Shown piece by piece: positions 8,061-14,999 of a stretch of 42,700 nucleotides of DNA; position 1 is the first letter of the stretch; every line of letters starts with the position of its first letter. A program made the position numbers and the translations under genes. This DNA is from Clostridiales bacterium (GTDB lineage Bacteria > Bacillota > Clostridia > Christensenellales > Aristaeellaceae). The notes under the pieces were generated by a model. That model did no database searches, was not told the origin of the DNA, and saw only the letters and a list, made by a program, of their open reading frames with translations. The stretch covers positions 1 through 42,700 of the forward strand of contig SFFH01000042.1 in the NCBI GenBank assembly GCA_004557905.1, given 5' to 3'.

Positions 8061-8219
8061 TCAATCCACCGGGTAGAACGCGTCCTTGCCCAGGCCGCAG
8101 GTCGGACAGACCCAATCCTCGGGCACATCCTCCCAGGCGGTACCGGCGGCAACGCCGTTGTCCGGATCGCCGATCGCGGGATCGTACACATAGCCGCACG
8201 GGCACTCATACTTCTGCAT
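8061..8219 (-). CDS. Rubredoxin with shortened first knuckle (CxC)
   Basis: A 52-aa electron carrier. It has the rubredoxin body GDPDNGVAAGTAWEDVPEDW and the second iron knuckle CPTCGLGKDAF. The first knuckle reads YECPCGYVYDP, so the two cysteines (Cys6, Cys8) are one residue closer than in the usual CxxCG. The ATG at 8219 follows GAGG about 9 nt upstream. It lies between the rubrerythrin and flavin reductase-rubredoxin genes, all on the minus strand with short gaps, so the three should be one transcript for peroxide or oxygen detoxification. Confidence 0.85.
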   Translation of the reverse strand: MQKYECPCGYVYDPAIGDPDNGVAAGTAWEDVPEDWVCPTCGLGKDAFYPVD

Positions 8220-8256
8220 ATCTTTTCGCCTCTATTCTACAGAATGTCGTTTGAAA

Positions 8257-8802
8257 TTACTTGCCGAAGTAGCGCTTGAGCAGGCCCTCGAACGCCTTGC
8301 CGTGGCGGGCCTCGTCACGGGCCATCTCGTGCACGGTGTCATGGATGGCGTCCAGGTTCAGCTGCTTGGCCAGCTTGGCCAGCTCGAACTTGCCGGCGGT
8401 CGCGCCGTTCTCGGCGTCCACGCGCATCTCCAGGTTCTTCTTGGTGGAATCGGTCACGACCTCGCCCAGCAGCTCCGCAAACTTCGCGGCATGCTCAGCC
8501 TCTTCGTAGGCCGCCTTCTCCCAGTACAGGCCGATCTCCGGATAGCCCTCGCGATGCGCCACGCGCGCCATCGCCAGATACATGCCGACCTCAGAGCACT
8601 CGCCCGCGAAGTTCTCGCGCAGGCCCTTGATGATCTCTTCCGGCGCATCCTTGGCCACGCCGACGACATGCTCGGCCGCCCAGGTCTTCTCGCCCTTCAT
8701 CTCGGTGAACTTGCTGCCCGGCGCATTGCACAGCGGGCACTTCTCGGGCGGGGTGTCGCCCTCATGCACATAGCCACAAACCGGACATACCCACTTCTTC
8801 AT
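8257..8802 (-). CDS. rbr: Reverse-type rubrerythrin
   Basis: A 181-aa non-haem diiron peroxidase reducing H2O2 to water with electrons from rubredoxin. The rubredoxin-like domain is N-terminal (CPVCGY and CPLCNAPG; Cys6, 9, 22, 25), which is the reverse of classical rubrerythrin. The four-helix ferritin-like domain follows, with carboxylate/His ligands in ENFAGECSEVGMY, EEAEHAAKF and EMARDEARHG. Reverse rubrerythrins of Clostridium are PerR targets induced by oxygen. It has its own strong promoter (8881-8909) and a Fur/PerR-type box upstream. Confidence 0.92.
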   Translation of the reverse strand: MKKWVCPVCGYVHEGDTPPEKCPLCNAPGSKFTEMKGEKTWAAEHVVGVAKDAPEEIIKGLRENFAGECSEVGMYLAMARVAHREGYPEIGLYWEKAAYEEAEHAAKFAELLGEVVTDSTKKNLEMRVDAENGATAGKFELAKLAKQLNLDAIHDTVHEMARDEARHGKAFEGLLKRYFGK

Positions 8803-8880
8803 ACTGGTTTCCTCCTATACAAATTTTTATTCTTTGATGCTTCTTTCTTCTGGCGGGCCCTTGTGAGGCCCTGTGTCATT

Positions 8881-8942
8881 ATCATACACGAGTTCAAGCC
8901 GTTTGTCAATGCCTTTTCTAAAATAAATGAGATTGGTTCTCA
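8881..8942 (-). promoter_or_regulatory. Rubrerythrin operon promoter and upstream Fur/PerR-type box
   Basis: Minus strand: TTGACA (8904-8909), 17 bp, TATGAT (8881-8886). A 15-bp near-palindrome TGAGATTGGTTCTCA lies at 8928-8942, 18 bp upstream of the -35. It resembles the box in the promoter of the Fur/PerR gene, although here it is outside the core promoter. Confidence 0.75.
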
Positions 8943-8973
8943 TCTATCTCAGGAACTCGCCGTTGCGCCGGGA

Positions 8974-9171
8974 TCAGCGGCCGAAGATCATCACGGCGAC
9001 AAGCGCCGCAACCAGCACCGCAATCAGGACGTCCAGCACCCATACCGGGATATTGATCTTGTCATAGATCTGTTCCTTGAGGTTTTTGCGCTGTTTGGTT
9101 TCCTCGACGATGCGGTCCACCATCTCCTCGTCGATCTGTTTCTTGCCGGGTTTCTTTTCGATGATTGCCAA
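8974..9171 (-). CDS. Small membrane protein (65 aa), TTG start
   Basis: An unrecognised 65-aa protein. The N-terminal half is charged (KKPGKKQIDEEMVDRIVEETKQRKNLKEQIYDK), and the C-terminus is a single membrane helix (IPVWVLDVLIAVLVAALVAVMIF) ending FGR. The start is a TTG at 9171, chosen because AGGAGG lies 9 nt upstream; longer in-frame starts would run into the terminator and operator. A Fur/PerR-type box (9186-9200) abuts the ribosome-binding site, and the gene sits just upstream of the rubrerythrin promoter. This suggests metal- or peroxide-linked control. Confidence 0.65.
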   Translation of the reverse strand: MAIIEKKPGKKQIDEEMVDRIVEETKQRKNLKEQIYDKINIPVWVLDVLIAVLVAALVAVMIFGR

Positions 9172-9185
9172 AGGGAAGCGCCTCC

Positions 9186-9200
9186 TGAGAATCGTTATCA
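9186..9200. promoter_or_regulatory. Third Fur/PerR-type box
   Basis: TGAGAATCGTTATCA is a 7-1-7 dyad very close to the classical Fur consensus (TGATAATnATTATCA). It lies between the mgl terminator and the ribosome-binding site of the 65-aa gene. Confidence 0.6.
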
Positions 9201-9239
9201 AAACAGGAGCCCGCCGCACAGACAGCCCATGCGGCGGGC
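9200..9239 (-). terminator. Terminator of the mgl operon
   Basis: Minus strand: a 10-bp perfect stem GCCCGCCGCA/TGCGGCGGGC (arms 9230-9239 and 9209-9218) followed by TCCTGTTTTG, 14 bp after mglC. Confidence 0.7.
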
Positions 9240-9252
9240 AAGGGGAAGAAGA

Positions 9253-10251
9253 TTACTTCTTGGCCAGATACTTGCGCAGGTCAAGCGCGACCGCGATGAT
9301 GATGACCAGGCCCTGCGCGACGTAGGTGTAGGAGGACTCAACGCCCAGGAACTGCAGGACGATCTTGAGGACCTCGAACACCAGCACGCCGATGAGGATG
9401 CCGGTGATCTTGCCGACGCCGCCGTTGACGGAGACGCCGCCGATGGTGCAGCCCGCGATGGCTTCAAGCTCCCAGCCCATGCCCGTGTTGACCGAGCAGC
9501 CGCCGGACTTGGCGCAGACCAGGAAGCCGGTCAGGCCGTAGAGCAGGCCGGCCAGCATGTAGATGCGGATCTTGCTCGCCGCGACGTTGATGCCCGCGAC
9601 CTCAGCCGCGCTCTCGTTGCCGCCGATGGCGTACATGTACTTGCCGTAGCGGGTCTTGTTGTAGAGGAACCACATGATCAGGCCGACGCCGATAGCGATC
9701 ACCGTCAGGTTCGAGAGCATGCGGGTGCCGACATAGCCGGTCGCCAGGCCGGTATAGTCGTTGCGCAGGCCGCCGATCGGGATCGCGCCGGTGTAGATCA
9801 GGCACGCGCCGTAGACCAGCGTCTGCATGCCCAGGGTGGCGATGAACGGCGGCACCTTGAGGAACGCGATGACAGAGCCATTGACCGCGCCGATCAGGCC
9901 GCACAGCAGCATGACCATCACGAGCACGAGGATCAGCGGCAGCTCCGGCAGGTTCGGATAGAACTTGTCGCTGTAGGTCGCCTTCTGCATCAGGATGCCG
10001 GACAGGCAGGCCGCCAGGCCCATCACGCGGCCGGCGGACAGGTCGGTGCCCTTCGTGATCAGGCAGCCGGAAACGCCGCAGGCGATGATGAAGCGCACGG
10101 CGGTGTTGGAGAGCAGGTTGCGGATATTGTTGATGGAGTAGAAATTCTTGTTCTGCGTGCTGGTGAAGATGGCGGCCAGCACGATCATCACGATAATCGC
10201 GTTGTCGGAAAGCCACTTGGTGACGGCCTTCGCATTCACTTTCTTAGCCAT
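9253..10251 (-). CDS. mglC: Galactose/methyl-galactoside ABC importer, permease
   Basis: A 332-aa BPD_transp_2 permease with about 8-10 membrane helices. Family blocks seen: GVSGCLITKGTDLSAGRVMGL, VPPFIATLGMQTLVYG, GGNESAAEVAGINV (the coupling loop that contacts the ATPase) and NGGVGKITGILIGVLVFEVL. It is the pore of the importer whose ATPase and binding protein lie upstream. AGGAG precedes the ATG. Last gene of mglBAC, ended by the 9209-9239 hairpin. Confidence 0.92.
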   Translation of the reverse strand: MAKKVNAKAVTKWLSDNAIIVMIVLAAIFTSTQNKNFYSINNIRNLLSNTAVRFIIACGVSGCLITKGTDLSAGRVMGLAACLSGILMQKATYSDKFYPNLPELPLILVLVMVMLLCGLIGAVNGSVIAFLKVPPFIATLGMQTLVYGACLIYTGAIPIGGLRNDYTGLATGYVGTRMLSNLTVIAIGVGLIMWFLYNKTRYGKYMYAIGGNESAAEVAGINVAASKIRIYMLAGLLYGLTGFLVCAKSGGCSVNTGMGWELEAIAGCTIGGVSVNGGVGKITGILIGVLVFEVLKIVLQFLGVESSYTYVAQGLVIIIAVALDLRKYLAKK

Positions 10252-10290
10252 ATGCTTGTTCTCCTTTATGCGGGATTGATCGCCCGGTCA

Positions 10291-11823
10291 TCAGACAGCC
10301 GCGGAGGGCTGGGTTTCAAACTGCGTCGCCAGGGTCATGATGTTCTCCTGGTTCGCATCCTTGCCGTCGATAAAGCCGGTGATGCGGCCGTCGCACATGA
10401 CCATCACGCGGTCGCTCATGCCGATGATCTCGCTCATTTCCGAGGAAATCATGATGATGCTCTTGCCGGCGCGCGCCAGCTCTTCGATGATGCAGTAGAT
10501 CTCGTACTTCGCGCCGACGTCGATGCCGCGGGTCGGCTCATCCAGGATGAGCACGTCCGGGTTGTTCGCCAGCCAGCGGCCGATGAGCACCTTCTGCATG
10601 TTGCCGCCGGACAGGGACTGGATCTGCGTCTTGGAGGACGGGCACTTGATGCTCATCTTCTTGACGTTGTCCTGCACCAGCTGTTCGATCTTCCTGTCGT
10701 TGATGACGATGCCCATGTCCAGATACTGGTCAAGGCTGGCAATGGAGATGTTGTCCGCGACGGAGAGCACGCCCATGATGCCGGTGGCGCGGCGGTCCTC
10801 CGTCAGCAGCGCGATGCCCTGGGTGATGGCGTCGCGCGGGCGGGTGATCTTGAGCTCCTTGCCCTTGTATTTGATGGTACCCTTGCTGTGCAGGCGGATA
10901 CCGAACAGGCCTTCCATCAGCTCGGTGCGCTGCGCGCCGACCAGGCCCGCCACACCGAGGATCTCGCCCTTGCGGACGTTGAACGTGCAATGGCGGAAAG
11001 AACGCGGATTGATCGAGGTGAAGTCCTCCACCTCAAAGACGGACTCGCCCGGCACGTTGTGGCGTTCCGGGAAGAGGTTGGTGAGCTCACGGCCGACCAT
11101 CTGCGTGATGATCTTGTCGGTCGTCATCTCCTTGGAATCCCAGGTGCCGATGTACTTGCCGTCGCGCATGATCGTCACCTCGTCGGAGATGCGCAGGATC
11201 TCGTCCATCTTGTGGCTGATGTAGACGATGGAGACGCCCTCAGCCTTGAGATCCTCGATGATGCGGAACAGCGCCTCGACCTCGTTCGCCGTCAGCGAAG
11301 AGGTCGGCTCGTCCAGGATCAGCACCTTGCAGTCCGCGGAAACCGCCTTCGCGATTTCAACCGACTGCATCTGGGACACGGACAGGTCGCCCAGGCGCTG
11401 CTTGGGATCAAAGTTCATGCGAACCTTTTTGAGCAGCTTGGCGGTGTCCTCGTACATCTTCGCATGATCCACCACCGGGATCACGCCCAGCAGCTTTTTC
11501 ATCGGGTAGCGGCCGATGTAGATGTTCTCTGCCACGGAGCGCTCCGGAACAGGCTGCAGCTCCTGGTGCACCATCGCGATGCCCATCTCCAGCGCGTGCA
11601 GCGGGTCCTGGATGTCCACTTTTTTGCCTTCGTAATAGATCTCGCCTTCGTCCATCTTGTAAATGCCGAACATGCACTTCATCAAGGTGGACTTGCCGGC
11701 GCCGTTCTCGCCCATCAGGGCGTGGACCGTGCCGGGTCTGAGCTTCAGCTGAGCGTGGTCAAGCGCCTTGACGCCCGGGAACTGCTTGACGACGCCCCGC
11801 ATTTCAAGCCGATATTCCGACAT
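10291..11823 (-). CDS. mglA: Galactose/methyl-galactoside ABC importer, ATPase
   Basis: A 510-aa tandem-ABC ATPase. Domain 1 has the P-loop GENGAGKST, the Q-loop MVHQEL and the Walker B region ILDEPTSSL. Domain 2 starts at about residue 255 with the degenerate P-loop region GLVGAQRTELMEGLFG, normal for this family, and has signature LSGGNMQKVLIGRWL and ILDEPTRGIDVG. The domain-1 signature is DLSVSQMQSVEIAKA. The protein powers sugar import with MglB and MglC. Confidence 0.93.
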   Translation of the reverse strand: MSEYRLEMRGVVKQFPGVKALDHAQLKLRPGTVHALMGENGAGKSTLMKCMFGIYKMDEGEIYYEGKKVDIQDPLHALEMGIAMVHQELQPVPERSVAENIYIGRYPMKKLLGVIPVVDHAKMYEDTAKLLKKVRMNFDPKQRLGDLSVSQMQSVEIAKAVSADCKVLILDEPTSSLTANEVEALFRIIEDLKAEGVSIVYISHKMDEILRISDEVTIMRDGKYIGTWDSKEMTTDKIITQMVGRELTNLFPERHNVPGESVFEVEDFTSINPRSFRHCTFNVRKGEILGVAGLVGAQRTELMEGLFGIRLHSKGTIKYKGKELKITRPRDAITQGIALLTEDRRATGIMGVLSVADNISIASLDQYLDMGIVINDRKIEQLVQDNVKKMSIKCPSSKTQIQSLSGGNMQKVLIGRWLANNPDVLILDEPTRGIDVGAKYEIYCIIEELARAGKSIIMISSEMSEIIGMSDRVMVMCDGRITGFIDGKDANQENIMTLATQFETQPSAAV

Positions 11824-11882
11824 GAATCTGCTTCCCCCTTACGCACCAGCGCACGCACCCATCAATCCTTTGCGCGAAAGCC

Positions 11883-12830
11883 TTACTTGGTGACCATCAC
11901 GTAGTCGACCCAGTAGTACTTCTCGAGGGTCTCGCCCGCGGCAGCCTTGAGGGCGGCGTCCGCAGCAGCGTGAGACTGACCAACGTGGTCGTTGAGGATG
12001 GTACCGGTCATCTTGCCCTCGTTGACCATCTCCACGCACTCCGCCAGAGCGTCAACGCCGAGGAGGGCGATGTCCTGGCCGACGGTGCGGCCGGCATCCG
12101 CGATCGCCTGATAGGCGCCCAGCGCCATGGCGTCGTTGTTGCAGAAGATGACGTCCACGTCGTTGCCGAACTGGGTCAGCGCGGTCGCGGCCAGCTCCTG
12201 GCCCTTGGTCTGATCCCAGTCACCGCGCTGCTTGAACAGCTCCTTGACAGCCACGCCGGCGTCGGTCAGGGCCTTGACGGAGAACTCGGTGCGGTACTGC
12301 GCGTCAACGTTCTCCGGGTCGCCCATGATCATGACGTAGTCCACCACGCCATTGCCGTTGAAGTCGCCCTTGTTCTCCAGGCCCAGGACGATGTTGCCCT
12401 GCATGGTGCCGGACTGACGGGCGTCAGCGCCAACGTAGCAGAAGTTGCCGTTCAGGGCCATATCCTCGGCGGACGGCTCACGGTTGATGAACACGACCGG
12501 GATGCCGGCAGCGTCAGCCTTCTGGATGACGGAGGCGGCGGAGGAGGACTGCACGAGGTTGAGGATCATGACGTCAACGTTGTCCGCGATGAAGCCATCG
12601 ATCTGGTTGGACTGCTCGGCCTGGTCGTTCTTGCCGTCCATCACGGTGATGTTCTCAGCCGGGATGCCGCAGTCTTCGGTCAGGTAACGGACGAGCTCCT
12701 CACGGTAGAGGGTCATGAAGTTATCGGCAAACTGATAAATGGTGATGCCGATCTTCGGGGCGTCAGCCAGGGCCACGCCGCAGGTCGCGACGATGACGAG
12801 CGCCATCAGGACAGCGAGGATCTTCTTCAT
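11883..12830 (-). CDS. mglB: Galactose-binding-type substrate-binding protein
   Basis: A 315-aa periplasmic-binding fold protein. The signal peptide is MKKILAVLMALVIVATCGVALA, cut before DAPK; the Cys lacks a good lipobox. MglB features include FINREPSA, NFCYVGADARQSG, VIFCNNDAMALGA and an Asn/Asp/Gly loop GDFNGNGVVD, comparable to the calcium-binding loop of E. coli GBP. Galactose or glucose is the probable ligand, inferred by family. The ATG at 12830 follows a weak AGGAGA site. It is first in mglBAC behind a consensus promoter with a long leader. Confidence 0.9.
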   Translation of the reverse strand: MKKILAVLMALVIVATCGVALADAPKIGITIYQFADNFMTLYREELVRYLTEDCGIPAENITVMDGKNDQAEQSNQIDGFIADNVDVMILNLVQSSSAASVIQKADAAGIPVVFINREPSAEDMALNGNFCYVGADARQSGTMQGNIVLGLENKGDFNGNGVVDYVMIMGDPENVDAQYRTEFSVKALTDAGVAVKELFKQRGDWDQTKGQELAATALTQFGNDVDVIFCNNDAMALGAYQAIADAGRTVGQDIALLGVDALAECVEMVNEGKMTGTILNDHVGQSHAAADAALKAAAGETLEKYYWVDYVMVTK

Positions 12831-12886
12831 AGGAATACACTCTCCTAAAAAATATTCTCAACGGGGCAGCGCCCGCTGATTTGCCT

Positions 12887-12910
12887 TTTTGAACGATTTT
12901 TTGTTCAAAA
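12887..12910. promoter_or_regulatory. Inverted repeat in the mgl leader (candidate operator)
   Basis: TTTTGAAC (12887-12894) and GTTCAAAA (12903-12910) form an 8-bp dyad with an 8-bp A/T-rich centre. It lies just downstream of the mgl transcription start, where a sugar-responsive repressor could act. Confidence 0.45.
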
Positions 12911-12927
12911 TCTTCACATCTGGATAT

Positions 12928-12956
12928 ATTATAAACAAGATTCCCATCGATGTCAA
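12928..12956 (-). promoter_or_regulatory. mgl operon promoter
   Basis: Perfect consensus on the minus strand: TTGACA (12951-12956), 17 bp, TATAAT (12928-12933). Confidence 0.85.
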
Positions 12957-13004
12957 CGTCTGATTTTGTCGAAAAAGCGTATTTGCCCTACATTTAACTT
13001 TTTC

Positions 13005-13033
13005 TTGCAAACCGGCGCGACTTCGTTCATAAT
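13005..13033 (+). promoter_or_regulatory. yhaM promoter
   Basis: TTGCAA (13005-13010), 17 bp, CATAAT (13028-13033); the gene starts 53 bp later. Confidence 0.65.
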
Positions 13034-13085
13034 GATAGAAATGAGTGATTCCGCAGTTCGCGGTTTTCAGGAAAAGAGGTATACC

Positions 13086-14102
13086 ATGAATCCGATGCTT
13101 TTGTCCGACATCAAGCGGGACGACCGCTTTGAAGGCTTTCTGATCGTTCGCGCGGCGGAGCAGCGCGCCTCCTCCAATGGCAAGTTCTATCTCGACATGA
13201 CCCTCGCGGACCGCACCGGCTCCATCAACGCGAAGATGTGGGATGGCACGGTGCAGCCGCCGGTGGCCGGCAGCATCGTCAAGGTCCGTGCCACGGGCAA
13301 CGAGTATGGCGGCCGCATGCAGCTGCGCGTGGAGAAGATCCGCGCCGCGGAGAAGAAGGACGAGGTGGACATGTCCACCCTCATCCCCTGCGCCCCGCAC
13401 GATCCCAAAAAGATGCTCGAGGACGTGGTGCGCGCGGCGGACCGCATCGCGGACAAGGACCTGCGCCTGATCACCTGCGCGCTGCTTGACCGCGCGGGCG
13501 ACAAGCTGCTCACCTTCCCCGCCGCCAAGCAGATGCACCACGCCGAGCGCAGCGGCCTTCTGCACCACATGACCACCATGCTGCGCGCGGCAAACGCCAT
13601 CATGACGGTCTATCCCCAGCTCAACCCCAGCCTGCTGACCGCCGGCGTCATCGTGCACGATCTGGCCAAGATCGACGAAATGGACGCGGACACGCTGGGT
13701 CTGGTGTCCGATTACAGCATCGACGGCAAGCTGCTCGGGCACATCGTGCGCGGCGTGGTCAACATCCAGGCCGCCGCGGAGAAGACCGGCGCCAGCCGCG
13801 CCAAGGCGCTGCTGCTGCAGCACATGGTGCTCTCCCATCACGGCATCCCGGAGTACGGCAGCCCGATGGCGCCCAAGTTCCCGGAGGCCGAGGTGCTCAA
13901 CATGATCGACACGCTCGATGCGCGGCTGTACGAGATGGACGAGGCGCTCTCGCGCGCCGTCCCCGGCGGCTTCTCCGAAAAGGTCTGGGGGCTGGACAAC
14001 CGCCAGCTCTCTGGACAACCGCCAGCTCTACCGCATTCCGGACGAGCAGCTGACGAAGTGAGCGCAAAGCAAAAAGGCGGACGAATCGTCCGTCTTTTTT
14101 GA
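13086..14102 (+). CDS. yhaM: 3'-5' exoribonuclease YhaM, C-terminus altered by a frameshift
   Basis: An OB-fold nucleic-acid-binding domain (residues about 5-95; DRFEGFLIVRAAEQR, FYLDMTLADRTGSI) and an HD phosphohydrolase domain with HAERSGLLHHMTTML, IVHDLAKIDE and LSHHG supply the metal ligands. YhaM trims RNA 3' ends and single-stranded DNA. The ATG at 13086 follows GAGG. Near the end, 19 bp (13992-14010) are exactly repeated at 14011-14029. This shifts the frame, so the natural ending QLYRIPDEQLTK, with stop at 14059-14061, is replaced by a different tail of about 30 residues that reads through the terminator to a TGA at 14100-14102. The OB and HD domains are intact, so activity may remain. 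Confidence 0.85.
   Translation: MNPMLLSDIKRDDRFEGFLIVRAAEQRASSNGKFYLDMTLADRTGSINAKMWDGTVQPPVAGSIVKVRATGNEYGGRMQLRVEKIRAAEKKDEVDMSTLIPCAPHDPKKMLEDVVRAADRIADKDLRLITCALLDRAGDKLLTFPAAKQMHHAERSGLLHHMTTMLRAANAIMTVYPQLNPSLLTAGVIVHDLAKIDEMDADTLGLVSDYSIDGKLLGHIVRGVVNIQAAAEKTGASRAKALLLQHMVLSHHGIPEYGSPMAPKFPEAEVLNMIDTLDARLYEMDEALSRAVPGGFSEKVWGLDNRQLSGQPPALPHSGRAADEVSAKQKGGRIVRLF
13992..14029 (+). repeat. 19-bp exact tandem duplication inside yhaM
   Basis: Two identical abutting 19-bp copies (13992-14010 and 14011-14029). Removing one restores a reading frame ending IPDEQLTK at 14061, a plausible YhaM C-terminus of about 318 residues. Confidence 0.95.
14071..14100 (+). terminator. yhaM terminator
   Basis: GGCGGACGA pairs with TCGTCCGTC (one wobble) and is followed by TTTTTT at 14095-14100. 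The frameshifted yhaM reading frame runs through it. Confidence 0.85.
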
Positions 14103-14177
14103 TGCTGCGGAAGGCCCGCAGGTGTTTTCCTCCAGAAGCAGGAAAGAAGACGCCTTGGAGGACTGCATCCTGTTTTC

Positions 14178-14735
14178 TTATCTTGGCAGTTTTTGGACAG
14201 ACACCACTGTTCTGACCGACTGACCATCAAGGATATTGCTCCCCATAGGTTCAATCAGCCATGTCCTGGGAAAATAGTCGCTTCTGTTTCCTGTCGTGTC
14301 TACACCCAAAATCAGAGTTTTTCCGCTGGATGACCGATCTGCCTTTAAAGCAAACTTCATGCGTATGCGTGTCCGCTTTCCAGATGCATCCACATCAAAT
14401 TCTACACAATCCGGCGAATCAAGCAGATTGGGCAATTCATCAAAGTAGCGCATTTTATCCTTGCACTCCTGTGCAACGCGTGAACGGTTAATGGCTTTCA
14501 GTTTCGTGAACGTCAGATTGCCATTCCTGATTTCGTCATAGCATTTTTGGCCTTTCAAATCCGCTCTGGAATGGTCTACTTTTTGAATGCCGAGCAAATG
14601 CGCCAATTGAGACTGTTCAAAACGGACAGAAACAAATGTCCCATCATCAAGCTCATAATGGTATTCATATGGCAAAATGTCGGTGTCGTATATGCTTTGC
14701 AATGATTGCAGGTCTATTGCAGAATACTTGATCAA
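14178..14735 (-). CDS. PBECR4-like nuclease domain protein (candidate toxin)
   Basis: A 185-aa cytoplasmic protein resembling the PBECR4 family (phage-Barnase-EndoU-ColicinE5/D-RelE-like nucleases). Family-like blocks: VRFEQSQLAHLLGIQKV, CYDEIRNGNLTFTKLK, KDKMRYFDELPNLL, a C-terminal strand region LILGVDTTG and DYFPRTWLIEP. Conserved polar residues in these blocks are candidate active-site residues; catalysis is not proven. The start is TTG at 14735 with AAGGAG 8 nt upstream. Base composition is clearly more AT-rich than its neighbours, suggesting transfer. It is preceded by a consensus promoter, a structured RNA and a terminator, the order seen in type III toxin-antitoxin loci. Confidence 0.65.
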   Translation of the reverse strand: MIKYSAIDLQSLQSIYDTDILPYEYHYELDDGTFVSVRFEQSQLAHLLGIQKVDHSRADLKGQKCYDEIRNGNLTFTKLKAINRSRVAQECKDKMRYFDELPNLLDSPDCVEFDVDASGKRTRIRMKFALKADRSSSGKTLILGVDTTGNRSDYFPRTWLIEPMGSNILDGQSVRTVVSVQKLPR

Positions 14736-14753
14736 GATGCAGACTCCTTATCA

Positions 14754-14785
14754 AAAGAAAATGGAGCCTCCACGTGGAAGCTCCA
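14754..14785 (-). terminator. Intrinsic terminator between the RNA and the nuclease gene
   Basis: A 10-12 bp stem (TGGAGC...GCTCCA with one G-U pair, closing on CCACGTGG) is followed on the minus strand by TTTTCTTTT. It lies just before the AAGGAG of the PBECR4-like gene, so most transcripts should stop before the nuclease. Confidence 0.8.
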
Positions 14786-14904
14786 TCAACTGACAGACCG
14801 CTATCAATTGCCCACGGTCAGGGTAAACTCTTGGTATAGATCCCCAAGCGGATGCAGGCGTCAGTTTATGACCTGCTGCAGGCAAAGCCTGCGCTACTTT
14901 CGTA
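14754..14904 (-). ncRNA. Structured leader or small RNA upstream of the PBECR4-like gene
   Basis: Predicted RNA of about 150 nt on the minus strand. In order from its 5' end: GCTAC-GAAA-GTAGC (plus 14892-14905, GNRA loop); GCAGGC-TTT-GCCTGC (14878-14892); GCAGG...CCTGC with an inner GTCA/TGAC (14854-14876); CTTGG...CCAAG with a 9-nt loop (14830-14848); GACCG...CGGTC (14796-14819); and a terminator. It contains no convincing ORF. It does not match 6S, SRP, tmRNA, RNase P or a riboswitch I know. It could be an RNA antitoxin, an attenuator or a free small RNA. Confidence 0.6.
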
Positions 14905-14909
14905 GCTAT

Positions 14910-14938
14910 ATTATACTATGCCAATGGCTCTTTGTCAA
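14910..14938 (-). promoter_or_regulatory. Perfect consensus promoter for the RNA/PBECR4 unit
   Basis: Minus strand: TTGACA (14933-14938), 17 bp, TATAAT (14910-14915). Confidence 0.9.
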
Positions 14939-14999
14939 TGCATAGCTGATTGAACTTCCGGGACTTGCCGAACTGCATTTCCCTTTTGCGCAAGCATCA

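Noticed and set aside
8251..11904. A very long open frame on the plus strand across rubrerythrin and mgl genes.
   Set aside because: It is antisense to well-supported genes, rich in Arg/His/Ala/Asp as expected from GC-rich complement, and matches no family. The same holds for the long plus-strand frames at 20886-24440 and 26951-30031.
14754..14904. Structured RNA as 6S RNA, SRP RNA or a known riboswitch.
   Set aside because: It lacks the long 5'-3' closing stem of 6S, the SRP tetraloop region, and any riboswitch core I know; the hairpins are local and consecutive.
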